A DNA stretch of 55,507 bases from an uncultured Acetatifactor sp. (GTDB lineage: Bacteria > Bacillota > Clostridia > Lachnospirales > Lachnospiraceae). The stretch covers positions 1 to 55,507 of the forward strand of contig CAKRTS010000022.1 of NCBI GenBank assembly GCA_934402315.1, given 5' to 3'. Below the pieces are notes generated by a model. The model was not told the origin of the DNA, searched no databases, and was given only the letters and a program-made list of their open reading frames with translations. Position numbers and translations under genes: made by a program. The number at the start of each line of letters is the position of its first letter. The first letter of the stretch is position 1. This document shows, piece by piece, positions 37,082 through 47,500 of this stretch.

Positions 37082-38714
37082 AGAAATAACCGAATATTTG
37101 CAGATGGTTGAAAAAGAAGAATATCCGGTATGCCGAGAACAAAAGCTACTGGCAAAGATGATTAGGAGGATTAATCAGGACGAAAATTTGCGGGTGGACA
37201 CAGAGCAGCTTGAAAAATATATGCAGTTACAAAAATATTTTCCGTTCGAACTGTTTCCGTGGGAAAAGTTTGTTTTTGCTCTACATAATTGCGTATATGA
37301 TGGGGAAAATCAGTTACGATTCCCAGAGATGCTGATTCTGGTAGGCCGCGGAGCCGGGAAAAACGGCTATCTGTCATTTGAGGACTTTGCCTTATTGACA
37401 CCCACAAATAATGTCCGGGGCTATGATATTTATATTTTTGCCAACAGCGAGGAACAGGCAAAAACAAGTTTTGATGATATCTATACCATGCTTGAAGACA
37501 ACAAGCAGAAAATGAGCAAACACTTTAGCTGGACGAAAGAACTGATTACAAATAAAAAGACCAGATCAAAGTTACAGTTCCAGACGTCAAATGCCAATAC
37601 TAAAGATGGACGCAGACCCGGAAAGGTGGATTTTGATGAGTATCACCAGTACGAAGATTACAAAATGATAACAGTGGCGCGTACTGGGTTGGGAAAGAAA
37701 GAGCATCCGAGAGTCACGATCATGACGACTAACGGGGATGTCAGGGATGGTCCACTGGATCACATAATTGGACGAGCTGAAAGCATACTGAAAGGCGAGG
37801 TACCGGATAACGGGCTTCTGCCTTTTATTTGTTGGCTGGATGACAAGAAGGAGGTAGATATCCAGGCAAACTGGCATAAAGCAAATCCATCACTCCGATA
37901 TCTTCCGACGCTGTTGAAAGAGATGCAGCGTGAATACGCTGATTATAAGCTGGATCAGTTCGGCAACAGCGCATTTATGACAAAAAGGATGAACCGACCG
38001 GCGGGAAATGCGGAAGCTGAAGTAACATCATGGGAAAACATTGTTGCGGCATGTGGAGAAGTAATTGATCTGACAGGATATACCTGTGTGGCGGGTATCG
38101 ACTATGCCAGCACACAGGACTTTGTGGCAGCAGGACTGTTGTTTGAGGTGGCTGGCATATGGTACTGGATTACGCATACATGGGTATGCAAACAAAGTAA
38201 GACGCTTTGCCGGGTAAAATTTCCGATCGAGGATGCAGAGCAAAAGGGGTTGCTGACTATCGTGGATGAGGTGGAGATACCGCCGTCAATGCCTGCAGAA
38301 TGGCTGAGTGACAAGATGGAGATGTACGACATCAGAGGTCTTGCGATAGACAAGTTTCGGTACACCCTATTGGCTAAAGCCTTAAAAGAGGTTGGTTTTG
38401 ATACGGAAAAGGACGGAAAAAACAACGTTAAGCTGATTAGACCGTCAAATATCATGGAAACAGCACCATTAATAACGAGCAAATTTGCGACACATAGTAT
38501 CTGTTGGGGTGATAATCCACTGATGCGCTGGTATACAGGTAACGCAAAGCAGATTATTGATGCAAAAGGGAATATCACATACGGAAAGCAGGAGCCCAAG
38601 AGCCGGAAAACAGATGGGTTTATGGCATTTGTGTCGGCAGCATGCAGAATTACAGAAATACAAGGTATGAACGATGAGACAGACGTGATCTTTGATGAGG
38701 TTTATACCTACTAA
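37059..38714 (+). CDS. terL: Terminase large subunit
   Basis: 551 residues. The ATPase domain has a variant Walker A, LVGRGAGKNG (about 94-103), and a Walker B-like VDFDEYHQ (about 189-196). The nuclease domain has VAGIDYAST and AIDKFRY acidic sites. The length and order match HK97-like TerL, which pumps DNA into the head. The start (MTTMMSCKE) lies in the end of TerS without its own ribosome site, so translation is probably coupled. Confidence 0.92.
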   Translation: MTTMMSCKEITEYLQMVEKEEYPVCREQKLLAKMIRRINQDENLRVDTEQLEKYMQLQKYFPFELFPWEKFVFALHNCVYDGENQLRFPEMLILVGRGAGKNGYLSFEDFALLTPTNNVRGYDIYIFANSEEQAKTSFDDIYTMLEDNKQKMSKHFSWTKELITNKKTRSKLQFQTSNANTKDGRRPGKVDFDEYHQYEDYKMITVARTGLGKKEHPRVTIMTTNGDVRDGPLDHIIGRAESILKGEVPDNGLLPFICWLDDKKEVDIQANWHKANPSLRYLPTLLKEMQREYADYKLDQFGNSAFMTKRMNRPAGNAEAEVTSWENIVAACGEVIDLTGYTCVAGIDYASTQDFVAAGLLFEVAGIWYWITHTWVCKQSKTLCRVKFPIEDAEQKGLLTIVDEVEIPPSMPAEWLSDKMEMYDIRGLAIDKFRYTLLAKALKEVGFDTEKDGKNNVKLIRPSNIMETAPLITSKFATHSICWGDNPLMRWYTGNAKQIIDAKGNITYGKQEPKSRKTDGFMAFVSAACRITEIQGMNDETDVIFDEVYTY

Positions 38715-38727
38715 GGGAGGCAGTCGG

Positions 38728-39867
38728 ATGTCAAGTTTTGCAAATTTCCTCTCAAATCTTTTTGGGAGAGCAAAAGCGGAGGCGGTGAAGAGCGAAAACT
38801 ATAGACCGGAAAACAGTGAGGTGCTGGAGATTGAGAGGGTGGCGATCCAAACAGCGGTACGATTGATTGCAGTAGTGGTGGCACAGTGCGATTTTCGGAC
38901 CTTTGTGGGAGGAGAGGAGAAAAAGTATGAGGAATACTACCTGTGGAACTATGAACCGAACAGAAATCAGAACAGCACACAGTTTCTATCAGAGCTGATA
39001 GAAACACTGGTCTACAACAATGAGGTGCTGGTCGTGGAGAAATGTGGGCAGTTATTTGTAGCAGACAGCTATGGAATGACAGAGGATGGAACCAGAGAGA
39101 TCATTTTTGAGGGAATCAGAGTAGGGAATGAGAATCTGGGGAACAGGAGAGCAAGAGAAGTGATTTATTTAAAGCTCTCAAACACCAACATCCGTCCTTT
39201 GTTGTCAAATGTCTGCAGGCAGTACGAGGACATCATGACAAAGGCGATGGAGAGCTATGAGAAAGCAAATGCTGAGAAAGGCATCCTGAACATTGATGCA
39301 AGCAAAAAGGGGAAAATTGGCTACGACGAAATAAAGACCGACTTACTTGATAAACGTTTTAAGGCTTTCTTCAGTAACAAGAACTCTGTTTTACCATTGT
39401 ATGATGGATTTTCGTACACACCTCATACACACGCTGTCAGAAATGTATCGGAAATAAATGATATTAAGAGCATGACGGACGAAGTGTATAACCGCGTCGG
39501 ACAGGCTTTTGGGATACCGCCGTCACTGCTCAGAGGACAAGTGGAGCAGACAGAGGACAACACGGACAATTTCATGCTTTTTGCCATCCGCCCAATCACG
39601 AACATGCTGCAGGAAGAGATTACGCGGAAACGATGTGGGAGAGACGGGATCGACAAAGGATATTATATCGTTGTGGATGCCTCAAATGTTGAAATCGGAG
39701 GAATATTTAAAGCGGCTGAAAAGATTGATAAGCTGATCGGCTGCGGAGTGTACAGCATTGACGAGGTAAGAGGCAAGATAGGTGAGCCACTGTTGGGGAC
39801 GGAGGAGGCTCAGAGACATTATGTAACAAAAAATTATGAGCAAATTGGAACGGAGGAAAAAAAGTAA
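38728..39867 (+). CDS. Portal protein, HK97 type
   Basis: 379 residues from ATG 38728 behind GGGAGGC. Portal signature parts are EVLEIERVAIQTAVRLIA at the N-terminus and NRVGQAFGIPPSLLRGQ with AIRPITNMLQEEITRK. It forms the dodecameric DNA gate. Its stop overlaps the protease start by one base. Confidence 0.88.
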   Translation: MSSFANFLSNLFGRAKAEAVKSENYRPENSEVLEIERVAIQTAVRLIAVVVAQCDFRTFVGGEEKKYEEYYLWNYEPNRNQNSTQFLSELIETLVYNNEVLVVEKCGQLFVADSYGMTEDGTREIIFEGIRVGNENLGNRRAREVIYLKLSNTNIRPLLSNVCRQYEDIMTKAMESYEKANAEKGILNIDASKKGKIGYDEIKTDLLDKRFKAFFSNKNSVLPLYDGFSYTPHTHAVRNVSEINDIKSMTDEVYNRVGQAFGIPPSLLRGQVEQTEDNTDNFMLFAIRPITNMLQEEITRKRCGRDGIDKGYYIVVDASNVEIGGIFKAAEKIDKLIGCGVYSIDEVRGKIGEPLLGTEEAQRHYVTKNYEQIGTEEKK

Positions 39868-40583
39868 TGAAGCAGGGGGAGAAAACAAAATATTTTGCGA
39901 CCGACCAGCATGAGGACGTGCTGGAAATTGTGATTTACGGAGATATCACATCGTGGGAATGGTTAGACTCGGATGTATCAAGCTACACGCTGTCTAAGTT
40001 GATTACCGAGACTGATGCGGCACACATCAGGGTCAGAATTAACAGCTACGGCGGCGAAGTGGCGGAAGGACTTGCAATTTACAATGCATTAAAAAATCAT
40101 AAGGCACAGATCACTACGGTATGTGATGGGTTTGCCTGCTCCGCTGCAAGCGTCGTATTTATGGCGGGTGACACAAGGTTGATGAATCCTGCAAGTCTGC
40201 TGATGATACATAATGCATGGTCAAGCGCGAGCGGCAATGCAAAAGAGCTCCGCAAAAAGGCGGATGAACTGGAACTGATATCGCAGACAACGTCAAATAT
40301 CTATAAAGCGGCGGTTAATATCACGGACGAAGAGGTGGAAACCATGTTGGATAATGAGACATGGATCAGCCCGGAGGATGCGGTCAGCAAAGGATTTGCC
40401 ACCGGTATCATTGAGCAGCCGGATAGCACGACGAAACAGCAGTATGCCGCCCGGAGGACAGTGATGAGCAGGGTATTGGCAGTAAGTACACCACATGGAG
40501 AAAAGCCTGAGCGGGTGGAAAATAAAACACCATTTCAGAGGCTTTTTGATAAATTCAACATCACAGGAGGAGAAGAAGGATGA
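39867..40583 (+). CDS. ClpP-like prohead protease
   Basis: 238 residues. The ClpP fold has INSYGGEVAEGLAIYN, the nucleophile in CSAASVVFMAG and the His in LLMIHNAWSSASG. It removes the capsid delta domain and scaffold in HK97-type heads. It overlaps the capsid gene by 4 bases. Confidence 0.88.
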   Translation: MKQGEKTKYFATDQHEDVLEIVIYGDITSWEWLDSDVSSYTLSKLITETDAAHIRVRINSYGGEVAEGLAIYNALKNHKAQITTVCDGFACSAASVVFMAGDTRLMNPASLLMIHNAWSSASGNAKELRKKADELELISQTTSNIYKAAVNITDEEVETMLDNETWISPEDAVSKGFATGIIEQPDSTTKQQYAARRTVMSRVLAVSTPHGEKPERVENKTPFQRLFDKFNITGGEEG

Positions 40584-41800
40584 AATCAAAGGATTTGGAA
40601 AAAAAGGCAAGAGAGGAGTTCGGGACAAAGTTTCTGGCGGCAATCCAGACCGGGGATGAAAAAGCAGTGGCAGCAGCAATTGCAGAATATTCCGAGCAGC
40701 TGCAGGACGTGCTGATGCAGGAAAGCCGTACCGGCAACACTGATTCGGCGGTGCTGGCCGCAAGAGGTGTGAGAGTCCTGACGAGTCAGGAAGTCAAGTA
40801 TTACACGGCGATTGCGGACGCAATGAAGGAGCAGAATTCGCAGAATATCAAGCTTGCAATTCAGAACATTGATGTGGCAATGCCGGAAACAATCATTGAT
40901 GCGGTAATGGAAGATATCGAATCAGAGTTTCCGCTGCTGGAAGAAATCGACTTCCGCAACACGACAGCAATCACAAAGTGGTTTTACAACAAGCAGGGCG
41001 TGCAGGAAGCAAAATGGGACATTATCGGTGCAGAGATCGGCAAAGAACTGCAGGGAGACATCGGCAGCATGGATCTGACAATGGCAAAATTGACGGCCTA
41101 CATGATTATCAGCAAGGATTTTCTGGCGTTGGGTCCTGTATGGCTTGACAGATATATGCGCGCCATCCTCTCCGAAGCGAATGGTCTCGCGCTGGAAAAG
41201 GCTATTGTGGATGGAGATGGGCAGAAGTGCCCGATCGGCATGACCAGAGACCTTACCAGCGGAACAACGGATACCGGAGTGACGACCTATAAGCGTAAGA
41301 AGGCAACAAAAGTGAAGACCCTCGATCCTAAGACCTATGGAGCAATCCTCCAGAAGCTGACCAAGACACCGACAGGACGCAAGCGCACAATCAAGGGCGT
41401 TATCATGGTGGTAAACCCGTCAGACTATATGCTCAAGGTAATGCCTGCCACAACCATTCTGACTCCACAGGGAGTATATGTATCGGATGTATTGCCGTTC
41501 CCGACAAAGATCATCCAGAGCGAGGGTATGCCGGAGGGCTATGCATCGGTCGGTATTGCAAAGCGGTACTTTATGGGTATGGGAACCAGCAAAAAAGGAT
41601 TTATCGACTATGACGATCACCAGCAGTTTCTGGAGGACAATCGTATTTACGCTACTCATCTGCACGGGAACGGTATGCCGCTGGATAACAATGCTTTTGA
41701 ACTGCTGGATATCACAGAGCTGGAAGCTCCTGTATGCATGGTACAGCTCCAGCAGACAGCAGATGCAACTACAACAACCGAGGACACCACAGGCAAGTAA
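40580..41800 (+). CDS. Major capsid protein, HK97 fold
   Basis: 406 residues. The first 100 are a helical delta domain that the protease would remove. Mature-domain landmarks are AKLTAYMIISKDFLALG, LALEKAIVDGDGQ, and PFPTKIIQSEGMPEGYASVG. The tail is Thr-rich (TADATTTTEDTTG). Confidence 0.88.
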   Translation: MKSKDLEKKAREEFGTKFLAAIQTGDEKAVAAAIAEYSEQLQDVLMQESRTGNTDSAVLAARGVRVLTSQEVKYYTAIADAMKEQNSQNIKLAIQNIDVAMPETIIDAVMEDIESEFPLLEEIDFRNTTAITKWFYNKQGVQEAKWDIIGAEIGKELQGDIGSMDLTMAKLTAYMIISKDFLALGPVWLDRYMRAILSEANGLALEKAIVDGDGQKCPIGMTRDLTSGTTDTGVTTYKRKKATKVKTLDPKTYGAILQKLTKTPTGRKRTIKGVIMVVNPSDYMLKVMPATTILTPQGVYVSDVLPFPTKIIQSEGMPEGYASVGIAKRYFMGMGTSKKGFIDYDDHQQFLEDNRIYATHLHGNGMPLDNNAFELLDITELEAPVCMVQLQQTADATTTTEDTTGK

Positions 41801-41819
41801 GTCGGGGTAAGGAGGCAGA

Positions 41820-42125
41820 ATGAAACTGCTTGAACAGCTAAAGCGTTATTTGAATATATCCTATGAGGATCAGGATACGGATGAGATGCTTAAGGATGTA
41901 CTGGAAAATGGAAAAGCAATTATAAATGACTACGCGGGGACAGAATTAGATTACGAACAGCCCGGACAAGCACGTCAGTTGCTTTTTGATTACTGCCGGT
42001 ATGCCAGAAGCCATGCGACAGAGATGTTTGAGGTCAATTTCCGCCGGGATCTCATGGGATTACGCGAGTTGACGGAGGTACAATATCATGCGGATCATTA
42101 CGCCGACAGCCTTTCAGACTTATAA
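41820..42125 (+). CDS. Head-tail connector, gp6-like
   Basis: 101 residues. LLEQLKRYLNISYEDQDTDE and ALENGK-like helices with LLFDYCRYARSHATEMFEVNF are the gp6/gp15 adaptor fold that sits below the portal. GGAGG precedes the start. It overlaps the next gene by 38 bases. Confidence 0.8.
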   Translation: MKLLEQLKRYLNISYEDQDTDEMLKDVLENGKAIINDYAGTELDYEQPGQARQLLFDYCRYARSHATEMFEVNFRRDLMGLRELTEVQYHADHYADSLSDL

Positions 42126-42483
42126 TGACGGCATTTGCCAAATATACCGAACCGGGAACATTGCAGTTCCCGGTTTGATGCCGAAAAAGGGCATGGAATT
42201 GAAGTACAAAAGGATTCCATTTGAAAAAAGGACGATCGGCGTCAAAAGGCATTATCTGGCAAAACAGGAAAATGTGCAGTTAAGCGAGGTAATCAGGATT
42301 CCGGAAAGCGTTGGAATATCCACTCAGGATATATGCAAGATAGGAGACACTCAATATGCCATTGAGCAAATCCAGCGGATCAGAGACGCTATTCCGGCAT
42401 CCATGGATGTCTCGTTGAGGAGACTGGAGGTAAATTATGACATTGGACGAGTTTGCGAAACTGCTGCTGACGGTAATTCCTGA
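42088..42483 (+). CDS. Head closure protein
   Basis: 131 residues, with GGAGGTAC before ATG 42088. Position and beta-rich content (MRIITPTAFQTYNDGIC, YKRIPFEKRTIGVKRHY) match the SPP1 gp16-like stopper family. It overlaps both neighbours, as is usual here. Confidence 0.65.
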   Translation: MRIITPTAFQTYNDGICQIYRTGNIAVPGLMPKKGMELKYKRIPFEKRTIGVKRHYLAKQENVQLSEVIRIPESVGISTQDICKIGDTQYAIEQIQRIRDAIPASMDVSLRRLEVNYDIGRVCETAADGNS

Positions 42484-42757
42484 TGTCTATCACTTTGAAG
42501 CATTTAAAACAGACGGGAAATATATAGTCTGGCAGGAGACAGGAGCAAATGGCTCTTATGGGTCTAACCGGAGATGCCAAACAGTCCAGTGTGTACAGGT
42601 GGATTTTTATACCAACGACGAGCTTGATCCGACGGTGGACAGTCTGAGGATGGCATTGGATAATGACCTGATATGTTTCGAGGAGCAACCGCCGGTATTT
42701 GACACGGATACAAAGCAGATCAGGTACATTTTTGAGTGCGAAATCATGGCGGGGTAA
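42437..42757 (+). CDS. Tail completion or terminator-like protein
   Basis: 106 residues with GGAGGTAA before the ATG. It sits where the tail terminator lies in this gene order. The sequence MTLDEFAKLLLTVIPDVYHF and VQVDFYTNDELDPTVDSL fits that fold, but no exact family is recognised. Confidence 0.6.
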   Translation: MTLDEFAKLLLTVIPDVYHFEAFKTDGKYIVWQETGANGSYGSNRRCQTVQCVQVDFYTNDELDPTVDSLRMALDNDLICFEEQPPVFDTDTKQIRYIFECEIMAG

Positions 42758-42761
42758 AAAA

Positions 42762-43190
42762 GTGGCGGGAATATCTTATGACGGACTGGACGATTTGCTG
42801 AAAGACATTGACAGTATCGCAGACATCCCGGATGAGGTGCTTGATGATATGCTGGATGCGGAGGCTGATGTTGTTGTGCGGGCGCAGAAAGAAGAAATTG
42901 CGAGACAGGGACTAATAGACACAGGCGAGTTGCAGAGATCAATCAGCAGAGGGAAAAAATACTCTAAAGACCTCGGACGGAAGATGGATATATATCCACA
43001 GGGTACAAGGAAAAACGGAAAAAAAGAAATCAGAAATGCCGAGGTTGGATTCATCCATGAGTTTGGAGCACCGAGGGAGAAGATTCCGGCCAAAAACTGG
43101 ATGAAGAAAGCTAACGAGGGTTGTGCCGATCAGGCGGTTGAAAGCGCCGCAAATGTTTATGAGCGTTATCTGGAAAAACACAATCTTTAA
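42762..43190 (+). CDS. HK97 gp10-like protein
   Basis: 142 residues from GTG 42762. The pattern DDMLDAEADVVVRAQKEEI and GLIDTGELQRSISRG with EVGFIHEFGAP is the gp10-like family that lies before the tail tube gene. GGCGGGG precedes the start. Confidence 0.8.
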   Translation: MAGISYDGLDDLLKDIDSIADIPDEVLDDMLDAEADVVVRAQKEEIARQGLIDTGELQRSISRGKKYSKDLGRKMDIYPQGTRKNGKKEIRNAEVGFIHEFGAPREKIPAKNWMKKANEGCADQAVESAANVYERYLEKHNL

Positions 43191-43210
43191 AAAACAGGAG
43201 GGAAAGAAAT

Positions 43211-43774
43211 ATGGCAGCATTTGGAGCAAAGTATATCAAATTTGCAGCAATCAAGGGAGAGGAAAAAAACGCGCTCCCGACTTACACAAAACCGGTAGAA
43301 CTGGGGGGATTGGTTAAGGCAGATCTGTCCCTGTCTCTGGCAAGCGCGGAACAGTATGCGGATGATAGGCTGAGCGAGAGCTTGGAGGAGTTTATCAGCG
43401 GAACTCTGGCTGTTGAAGTGGCGGATATGACGGAAAAGATCTCAAGTGCAGTATACGGATCGAACTTTAATGAGGCACAGGAACTGGCAGACAACACTGC
43501 AGACAACGCGCCCACAGGGGGCATTGCGTATTATAAAACGCTGCTCCGAAATGGCAAGAAGTGTTATGAGGGTGTTTACTATCCGAAGGTGCGTGCCCAG
43601 CAGGTATCTGACAGTGCGCAGACCAAGGGCAGTAGTGCAAGTTTCCAGAACACTCCGGTAACGTTTAAAATTATGGAAGCGCTTAATGGAGACTGGAGAA
43701 TCCGCAAGGAATTTGAGGACGAAAGCGAAGCAATTGCCTTTGTCGATAAGAAACTTGCAGAGAGTGAAGTCTAA
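43211..43774 (+). CDS. Major tail (tube) protein
   Basis: 187 residues with AGGAGGG before the ATG. The beta-rich sequence, with KYIKFAAIKGEE, LGGLVKADLSLSLASAEQY and KTLLRNGKKCYEGVYYPKV, matches phi13-like tube proteins. It forms the long tail with the tape measure. Confidence 0.82.
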   Translation: MAAFGAKYIKFAAIKGEEKNALPTYTKPVELGGLVKADLSLSLASAEQYADDRLSESLEEFISGTLAVEVADMTEKISSAVYGSNFNEAQELADNTADNAPTGGIAYYKTLLRNGKKCYEGVYYPKVRAQQVSDSAQTKGSSASFQNTPVTFKIMEALNGDWRIRKEFEDESEAIAFVDKKLAESEV

Positions 43775-43790
43775 CAGGAGAGCGTGACGG

Positions 43791-44186
43791 ATGACAAAGT
43801 ACAGAGTAGCATCATGCAATGAAAAGAGGCTGTATCTCGCATATACAGCCTCTGCTATGTTTGATATTTATGATGTTTTAAAGGATGGGCAGCAGGTGAC
43901 GGATGTCCTCGTGGGCACAAAAGACACATTCCCGACATTTTGCAAAGTGGTTGCTATAATGGCAGGCTATGGAGAGAGAATACGGCGCACAGAGGGACAT
44001 CTTGCCGAGGAGCCGGTATCGGCAGAGAGTCTTATGCTGGTGGATCCGGTGGAATATCTGGAGCTTAAGAGAGAGGCGCTGGCAGCAGTCATGTGTGGAT
44101 ACCACAAGGATATATATGACGAGGATGAGGTAGATGTTGGGCTGGCAGAACTGCAAAAAAAAACAGACCGACAAGAGCACATATAA
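43791..44186 (+). CDS. Tail assembly chaperone, short form (G)
   Basis: 131 residues, the normal product when no frameshift occurs. The helical content and position between tube and tape measure are those of the G chaperone. The final codons lie after a run of nine A's. The longer product is given separately. Confidence 0.8.
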   Translation: MTKYRVASCNEKRLYLAYTASAMFDIYDVLKDGQQVTDVLVGTKDTFPTFCKVVAIMAGYGERIRRTEGHLAEEPVSAESLMLVDPVEYLELKREALAAVMCGYHKDIYDEDEVDVGLAELQKKTDRQEHI

Positions 44187-44305
44187 TTAATCTGGCTCTT
44201 AATGCTGGTCTGCGGATAGCTGATCTGGACATCCTCTCAGTGGGAACGATCATTGACATCGTTACACTGAGAGGAAAACAGTTTAAGCATACGAATACAC
44301 AGTAA
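43791..44305 (+). CDS. Tail assembly chaperone, frameshift form (GT)
   Basis: A -1 frameshift at the heptamer A-AAA-AAA (44156-44162) would join 124 residues of G to 47 residues in the -1 frame, giving 171 residues. The new end includes NLALNAGLRIADLDILSVGTI, the usual T-like helical tail. The -1 frame is open across the junction to the stop at 44303-44305. The coordinates span both frames. Confidence 0.8.
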
Positions 44306-44306
44306 A

Positions 44307-44435
44307 TTAGGCGGTAGGATCATCCAGCAAAAAATGAACGAACCTATGCCATAACTTGCGAAGTATAAAAAATGCTTCCCTAAAGGCATAGAAGCCGATT
44401 ACAAGCAAAACAATGCAACTGAACAAAAGAGACAT
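44307..44435 (-). CDS. 42-residue membrane peptide, antisense in the tail operon
   Basis: ATG 44435 has GGAGGTG upstream on the minus strand. The peptide begins MSLLFSCIVLLVIGFYAF, one transmembrane segment, then a basic amphipathic part (REAFFILRKLWHRFVHFLL). Its own promoter is visible. It starts against the tape measure and ends just after the GT stop. It may act in the lysogen, for instance in exclusion, but no family is recognised. Confidence 0.65.
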   Translation of the reverse strand: MSLLFSCIVLLVIGFYAFREAFFILRKLWHRFVHFLLDDPTA

Positions 44436-44461
44436 TTTAACACCTCCATATTTATAATATC

Positions 44462-44490
44462 ACTTTACTACAAGAGTAATGCAATGTCAA
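44462..44490 (-). promoter_or_regulatory. Promoter of the antisense membrane peptide
   Basis: On the minus strand TTGACA (44485-44490), a 17-base spacer and TAAAGT (44462-44467). The ribosome site follows about 15 bases after the predicted start. Confidence 0.6.
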
Positions 44491-44506
44491 TTAGGAAAGG
44501 GTAAAA

Positions 44507-47500
44507 ATGGCAGTCCGAAAAATTAAAACCGTACTGGAAATCGGGGGAGAAAAAGAATACAGAGAGGCACTGGCCAGAGCGAACGCGGAGCTGCGGAATC
44601 AAAAAAGTGCCTTGTCCCTGTTAGCAAAGGAATATGATGGGCAGGCAAACAGAGAGGATGTGCTGAGGAAGAAGGTAGACTTACTTACCAAGGCAAAGGA
44701 AGCCCAGAATAAAGTGGTTTCTGCGGCCAAGGACGGACTGGCGAATGCGCAGGTAGAATACGACCGTTATACAAAACAGATAGAAGCATCCGCGGAAAAA
44801 ATTGCGAAAGCAAATATCCGGATGGAGGAATTGAAGGAATCCATTGGGGACACGACAGAGGAACAGGAGAAGCTAAAACAGGAACTTGCAGAATACCAGC
44901 AGGAGCTGGATAACTATACATCAAAGCAGAATCTTGCCGGCGAGAGTGTTCGGGAGTGGCAGAAGCAGCAGAATACAGCAGAAACAGCTCTTAACAGGTT
45001 ATCCACACAGTTAATACAGAACCGGCAATATCTGGACGAGGCAGAAAAAAGCACAGATCACTGTGCAAACAGTATTGACGAGTACGGGAAAAAGGTACGG
45101 AGTGCGTCAACAGACCAGAAAGAATTTAATGAAAAAAGTAAGAGATCGCAGGATGCAATCTATGGGATTGCATCTGCACTTGCTTCCGCAGGCATCAAAA
45201 GAACAGTGGAAGAAATTGCGAATGTGTTGAATGCCTGCGCGGATGCTTATACGGAGTTTGAAGTGTCGTTGGCAAAAGTGGGAACTATCGCCGACACTAC
45301 TGTCGTTCCACTGGACGAAATGAAACGACAGATACTGGATTTGTCAAATGCAACGGGCAAATCAGTGAATGACCTGTCTGAATCGGTATACAATGCGATT
45401 TCCGCATCGGTCGACACGGCAAGGGCGACCGAATTTGTACTACAGGCAACCAAGCTGGCAACAGGTGGATTCACAAACGAGACAACGGCGGTGGATGTAC
45501 TGACAACAACCATCAACGCGTATAAATTAAAAATTTCCGAAGCAGCAAAAATTTCCGACTATTTGATCACTACACAGAACTTAGGTAAAACATCGGTTGA
45601 TGAGCTGGCATCATCGATCGGCAAGGTTATTCCAATCGCCGCGGCATACAATGTGCGGATGGATCAGCTGTCAACCTGCTATGCTGTGCTGACAGCAAAT
45701 GGTATCGCCACAGCAGAAACGACGACATATCTTAAAGCAATGCTGAATGAGTTAGGGGACAGCGGCAGTACAGTGTCGAAGGTACTGACGAATGAGACAG
45801 GATATTCGTTCGCGGACCTCATGAAAAAGGGTGAAACACTTGGCGATATCATGAAGGTGCTGGGAGACAGTGTAGGCGGAAATGCAGGAGCATTTAATGA
45901 GTTGTGGAGCAGTTCGGAAGCTGGAATTGGTGCGCTGACTCTGCTGAACGCAGGAACGGAAAAATACACAGAGGTTCTGCAGCAGATGGAGAGTTGCACC
46001 GGTGCAACAGAGAGCGCTTACCAGAAAATGACGGATACGGCGCAGATGGCTAACGACAGGATGACCAACGCATTTGAAAATCTGAAAATTACGGTTGGTG
46101 AGCAGCTCAAGCCGAGTCTGGAGGAGGTATACAGCACAGGAGGGGATGTGCTGACATGGGCAAACGAATTTATCGCAAAAAACGAGTGGCTTGTTCCTGT
46201 ACTTGAAGCGGTTGCAATAACACTAGGTGCAGTTGCTGCGGGGACGGCCGCTGTCATCGCGGTTACAAAGATATTAATTCCGCTGATAATTGAGCTCAAG
46301 GGTACATTAGGTGTTATGACACTTATTTCGGCGGCAGTGGGGGCGTTGATAGCCGCCTATATTACATTACGAAATATAGGTGAGGAAGCAAAAGAAGAAT
46401 GGAAACAAGAGGTTGAGCAGGTAAGGAACCTGACAGAAGAGATCAAAAATAATACGGCAGCGTATCAGGAGAATCGTGCGGCAATAGAAGAAACGCAGAG
46501 CAATACGGCGCAAATGACGCAGAGCCTGAAAGATCTTTTAGCCATTGAAAATAAAACAGAGACCGAGCGAGCGGCAATCCTCAAGATTGTTGAGCAGCTC
46601 AATGATGCAATCCCGGGTTTGAACTTAAAGTATGATGCCGAGGCGGATGCTATTAATTATACGACAAAAGAGTTGCAAAAGCTCGCGGATGCGGAATATG
46701 CGAGACAGCAATATGCAACCGCACAGGAGAGCTGGACGGAGGCATATACCAGACAGGCAGAGGCAGCAGAGAAGCTGGCGGAAATGCAGCATAAACTAGC
46801 GGATGCGCAGGAGGAAGTAGCGGAACTACAGGAGCTGCAAGCAGCACAGACACAAGAACTTACGTCAAATGCCGCTGAGCTGGGAAGAACTTATCCTCAG
46901 GCATGGCAGGATACAGGACTTAAACTGGCAGAGGCGCAGGAAAAAGCAAATGCCTTGACAGAGAGCGTCGTAGCGCTGGAGCAGGAGATGGCTGCCAGCA
47001 ATGGGGTAATGGCGGCAGCACAGACGCAGATTAACTTGTATGCTATTGAGACAGCTAATCTGCTTCCAGCGCAGCAGGCCGAGATTGATGCCATGATGGC
47101 AGAGGCGGAGTATCTGCGGGGCAATGCAACGCTGTACGCCGAAAAGATTGCACAGATTGCGGAGGTTGCAGGTGCATATAACGAGTATACCACTTCATTG
47201 ACCAGCAATCTCAATGAGGTAATGGCGAATATTGACCAGTTGCAACAGGAGTATATTGAGAGCTATAACACGGCTTACGAAAACATTCAAGGGCAGATCG
47301 ACCTGTTTGCGGAAATGAAAACAGAAACCGATGAGACAATCACCGGGATGATTAAAAATCTGGAGTCACAGGAGGAATACCTGAACCAATATGCTGAAAA
47401 CATTAAAAAGGCGATGGAGTACGGCATTGACGAAGGACTACTCGAAAAATTATCAGACGGCTCGGAGGAATCCGCAAAGTATCTACAGGCTATTGTCAAT

